Shown here piece by piece: positions 22,275-24,337 of a stretch of DNA of 24,337 bases. This DNA comes from JAEXNA01 sp050486105 (GTDB taxonomy: Bacteria; Vulcanimicrobiota; Xenobia; Xenobiales; JADMJV01), in NCBI GenBank assembly GCA_050486105.1, contig JBJHCR010000059.1, forward strand, positions 1 through 24,337, given 5' to 3'. The notes under the pieces were generated by a model, which ran no database searches, was not told the origin of the DNA, and saw nothing but the letters and a program-made list of their open reading frames with translations. Position numbers and translations under genes: made by a program. Position 1 is the stretch's first letter; each line of letters begins with the position of its first letter.

Positions 22275-23438
22275 ATGCCGAATAAGGTGCCAAGCATAGG
22301 AGGTAGCCTCAAGCTCACGAGAATGAGTGAGCTTTCGTCGTCGGGAACGATGGCTCGGGAGCGCATCGGCGCTTCGTGTCCCTCTTATCGAACTCTGGGA
22401 AACGCGATTCTAGCTGACCGTCGAGGTCAAGAAACTTGGCCTTTGTTGGAGAGGCTTGAGGCCCTCGCTGAATGTGATCCCAAAGCCGACGAGGAGTTGA
22501 AAAGAATAGACCTTCTGTCTGAGGTGCTCGACTATCGAGCGAATGAGAATCCCACCAGGAAGGACAGTGAAGAGCTGGCTCAGCGCTTAGATGACAGTGG
22601 AGAAGAGCTGGCCCGGGAAGGTTGGGGCATGGTCCTAGCTGGTGGGAAGGGAAGAGAGCGTTTCCAGCTTCTCAGGTGTTCTCAGCGAAGGGTGGGTTGG
22701 CGAGTTCTCGGTCTGCCGGAGATGTTTGCTTCGCCTTCGGCAGCAGAAATCGCGCCCGGGTCTTGGAAGAATCTCATCGATGGACAAGTGCATCGAGTCT
22801 TTCAGGAACTGAAAGCGGGCCAGACTTTTCGCGAATACTCAGCGCTCAAAGCTTTCTCCAAGAAGTTGTCTTCGCACCCGTTAGGACCGCAAATCGATCA
22901 TTTAGCCTTGAACCTGGATCTGGGGAGACTCGAGGCCGGCTTGGTCCGCTGTATCGGTTCCAAGACTCGCTCGGACCGATTGTTCCGAGAGGCAGCCCAG
23001 CGACTTTTCCCCGGCTTGGCCGAGTTATCTCTAGGCCGCATCCCGGTCTCCAACTTCGCTTGTCCGAGGGCCTTGAGGTCCTTGAATGAGGGTGAAGTGT
23101 ATTCACAGTTCTCCACCATCTCTCTCCTTGGAGACTCCGCTCTCAAAGGTGAGTTCGACCGGGTTCTCACCGTCCTGGGCCGGCCTAGTCAAGCTCATCG
23201 ATGGGCGGATCGCTCGTTGCTGCAGCGAGTTCTCAGTACGGTGTCCTCTGAAGCATCCTACCGACGAGGATTAACGCTCACGGCCACGTCTGGGTCTCTT
23301 CTGCTTCAGAGTTTGCGGCGGGCTGGAAGTTCGCAGGCCTCGACCGAGTTCGAGTGCTCTTCGGCCCAGCAATTCGGAAGCGGTTTTCGGGTGCACGGAA
23401 TAGAGCGCGATTACCGTATAGCGACACCTAGAGTTTAG
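22275..23438 (+). CDS. Hypothetical protein, no recognised family
   Basis: A 387-residue ORF with no motif I recognise. It is hydrophilic and rich in Arg, Glu, Ser and Leu, with no signal peptide or membrane segment. Residues 55-115 look helical and highly charged (LERLEALAECDPKADEELKR, then many E/K/R). A segment near 160-240 contains more helices, and the last ~60 residues are Ser/Thr-rich. The ATG at 22275 is the first in frame but has only a weak AGG nearby. A perfect AGGAGGT at about 22300 lies 18 nt before the ATG at residue 17, too far to be convincing. It starts 50 nt after the dipeptidase stop and may be co-transcribed. The length and lack of competing frames argue that it is real. 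Confidence 0.65.
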   Translation: MPNKVPSIGGSLKLTRMSELSSSGTMARERIGASCPSYRTLGNAILADRRGQETWPLLERLEALAECDPKADEELKRIDLLSEVLDYRANENPTRKDSEELAQRLDDSGEELAREGWGMVLAGGKGRERFQLLRCSQRRVGWRVLGLPEMFASPSAAEIAPGSWKNLIDGQVHRVFQELKAGQTFREYSALKAFSKKLSSHPLGPQIDHLALNLDLGRLEAGLVRCIGSKTRSDRLFREAAQRLFPGLAELSLGRIPVSNFACPRALRSLNEGEVYSQFSTISLLGDSALKGEFDRVLTVLGRPSQAHRWADRSLLQRVLSTVSSEASYRRGLTLTATSGSLLLQSLRRAGSSQASTEFECSSAQQFGSGFRVHGIERDYRIATPRV

Positions 23439-23599
23439 AGGCTGCGCTGCTGGGCACAATAGAGATCGAGAGAGCGACTGGCTAGCCGACCGGCGATGCC
23501 CACCGACTTTCTCGGGCCCCTTTGATGACCCAATGGTGCGCTCTTCCTCCAAGGAAGCGTCCCTACGATGGGCTGCTCGCCGAGAAGAGCGAACGGGGG

Positions 23600-23616
23600 T
23601 GAGGGGCTCATTTTTT
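23600..23616 (+). terminator. Weak candidate terminator
   Basis: TGAG-GGG-CTCA followed by six T's lies about 160 nt after the hypothetical gene and 56 nt before the VOC gene. The stem is only 4-5 bp, so this is a weak call. The surrounding gap (23439-23671) shows no gene or RNA that I can support. Confidence 0.22.
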
Positions 23617-23671
23617 CCGTCCCTACTGGTCCGAATGAGACCGAGAGCTACGGATTATTGAGGTGAAACCA

Positions 23672-24148
23672 ATGAATACCAAACCTGTACCGGAAGGGGT
23701 CAGTTTACTGAGTCCCCAACTGGTCGTTAAGAATGCCTCCAAAGCCATCGACTTCTACAAGAACGTCTTTTGCGCTGAAGAGATGTACGTGACCAAGACT
23801 CCAGACGGCAAGCAGATTCTGCATGCTGGTCTGAGGATCGCTGGACAATCCCTGTATCTGTCCGACCCACTCATGGGGCAAAAGGCTCCTGGAAAGGGCG
23901 GCTCTGTAGTGTCCTTGCACCTATACGTTGGCGATGCTGATAAGGTTTTTCGGCGCGCCCTCGAAAATGGTGCCGAAGAAGTGACTCCTTTGGAGAACGC
24001 TTTTTGGGGAGACCGTTGGGGTCGAATTAAAGACCCTTTCGGAATCCACTGGGACATCGCAACCCACATTGAGGACGTGACCCCGGAACTGGTGACCCAG
24101 CGTGCTGAGAAGATGATGAAAGAGATGGGCAAGGCCAAGAAGAAATAG
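23672..24148 (+). CDS. VOC superfamily protein, PhnB-like (glyoxalase/bleomycin-resistance fold)
   Basis: A 158-residue protein with the paired beta-alpha-beta-beta-beta modules of the vicinal oxygen chelate fold. The first has PQLVVKNASKAIDFYKNVFCAEE, the second SLHLYVGDADKVFRRALENGAEEV. The following block, FWGDRWGRIKDPFGIHWDIATHIEDV, is the hallmark of the PhnB-like COG2764 group. These are small cytoplasmic proteins, often metal-binding dimers, of varied or unknown substrate. The tail is Lys-rich. ATG at 23672 is preferred because GAGGTGA ends 5-6 nt upstream; a GTG at 23663 lies inside that site. It is a single gene followed by a long palindrome. Confidence 0.92.
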   Translation: MNTKPVPEGVSLLSPQLVVKNASKAIDFYKNVFCAEEMYVTKTPDGKQILHAGLRIAGQSLYLSDPLMGQKAPGKGGSVVSLHLYVGDADKVFRRALENGAEEVTPLENAFWGDRWGRIKDPFGIHWDIATHIEDVTPELVTQRAEKMMKEMGKAKKK

Positions 24149-24184
24149 CGGCCTGACCACCTTCCAAGGCGGGGTAGAAACCGC

Positions 24185-24238
24185 CCCGACCACAAACAAG
24201 ACCTTCGAGACCTCTCGAGGGTCTTGTTTGTGGTCGGG
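24185..24238. repeat. 25-bp near-perfect palindrome downstream of the VOC gene
   Basis: The left arm starts CCCGACCACAAACAAGACC and the right arm ends GGTCTTGTTTGTGGTCGGG. The arms are 25 bp each, with one T/G wobble and a 4-nt loop (ACCT). It begins 37 nt after the VOC stop. No T-tract follows, so it is not a textbook intrinsic terminator, but the RNA hairpin would be very stable on either strand. Confidence 0.85.
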
Positions 24239-24337
24239 CTAGTGCTCTGTCAAGCTTAAGTTTGCGGGTTGGGATGGAGAGGCCGGGTACCCACGCAGTG
24301 GGTGTCTGAGAAAATCAATTCGAGGGCCGGGGACCCG

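Noticed and set aside
22950..23080. Asparagine-synthetase-like LFREAAQRLFPGL segment in the orphan protein
   Set aside because: Only a short helix-like similarity; the ATP-binding SGGxDS motif and other family parts are absent.

Overview
The window is 24.3 kb of compact bacterial chromosome: 22 protein-coding genes on both strands, short gaps, and no rRNA, tRNA, CRISPR array or recognisable transposase. The DNA looks moderately GC-rich (estimated by eye, not counted). Ribosome-binding sites of the GAGGTGA type recur, and GTG and TTG starts are common. The genes are mostly housekeeping or metabolic, mixed with proteins I cannot place. The BolA/monothiol-glutaredoxin pair and an M1 peptidase with an AFEAQTRP-type motif do not fix a phylum. 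Several proteins carry unusual extensions, which would suit an under-sampled lineage, but that is inference.

Layout. 1-2478 (+): the 3' end of a molybdopterin oxidoreductase, a short-chain dehydrogenase with long N- and C-terminal extensions, and a tiny membrane protein. 2645-4782 (-): a small exported protein and an M1 aminopeptidase. 4907-6046 (+): a metalloprotease like the anthrax lethal factor catalytic domain, divergent from the M1 gene across a double inverted repeat. 6053-8126 (-): three tandem genes that appear to be diverged copies of one domain, possibly of YbjN/type III chaperone fold. 8259-12817 (+): an RlmD-like rRNA methyltransferase, a ClpA-type AAA+ unfoldase with a proline-rich repeat tail, and a stand-alone FHA protein, joined with zero or negative spacing. 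12825-14525 (-): a BCCT betaine-type transporter. 14648-15248 (+): BolA and a CGFS glutaredoxin, closed by a strong terminator. 15447-18997 (+): a GspF/PilC-type membrane protein with a ~570-residue N-terminal extension holding twelve copies of an LPDPxELFRxMQ motif, then an enoyl-CoA hydratase-fold protein. 19232-21156 (+): a radical SAM protein with atypical CX3CX3C spacing, overlapping a thymidylate-kinase-like gene. 21232-24148 (+): an M19 dipeptidase, an unrecognised 387-residue protein and a PhnB-like VOC protein. A 25-bp near-perfect palindrome follows.

How genes may work together. BolA and Grx4 are a known partner pair in Fe-S and iron handling. Clp and FHA look translationally coupled and may link unfoldase activity to phosphothreonine signalling. 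The radical SAM/kinase overlap suggests one pathway on an unknown substrate. The best candidates for something undescribed are the LPDP array on the GspF protein, the three-gene paralogous cluster next to the lethal-factor-like protease, and the radical SAM/kinase pair.
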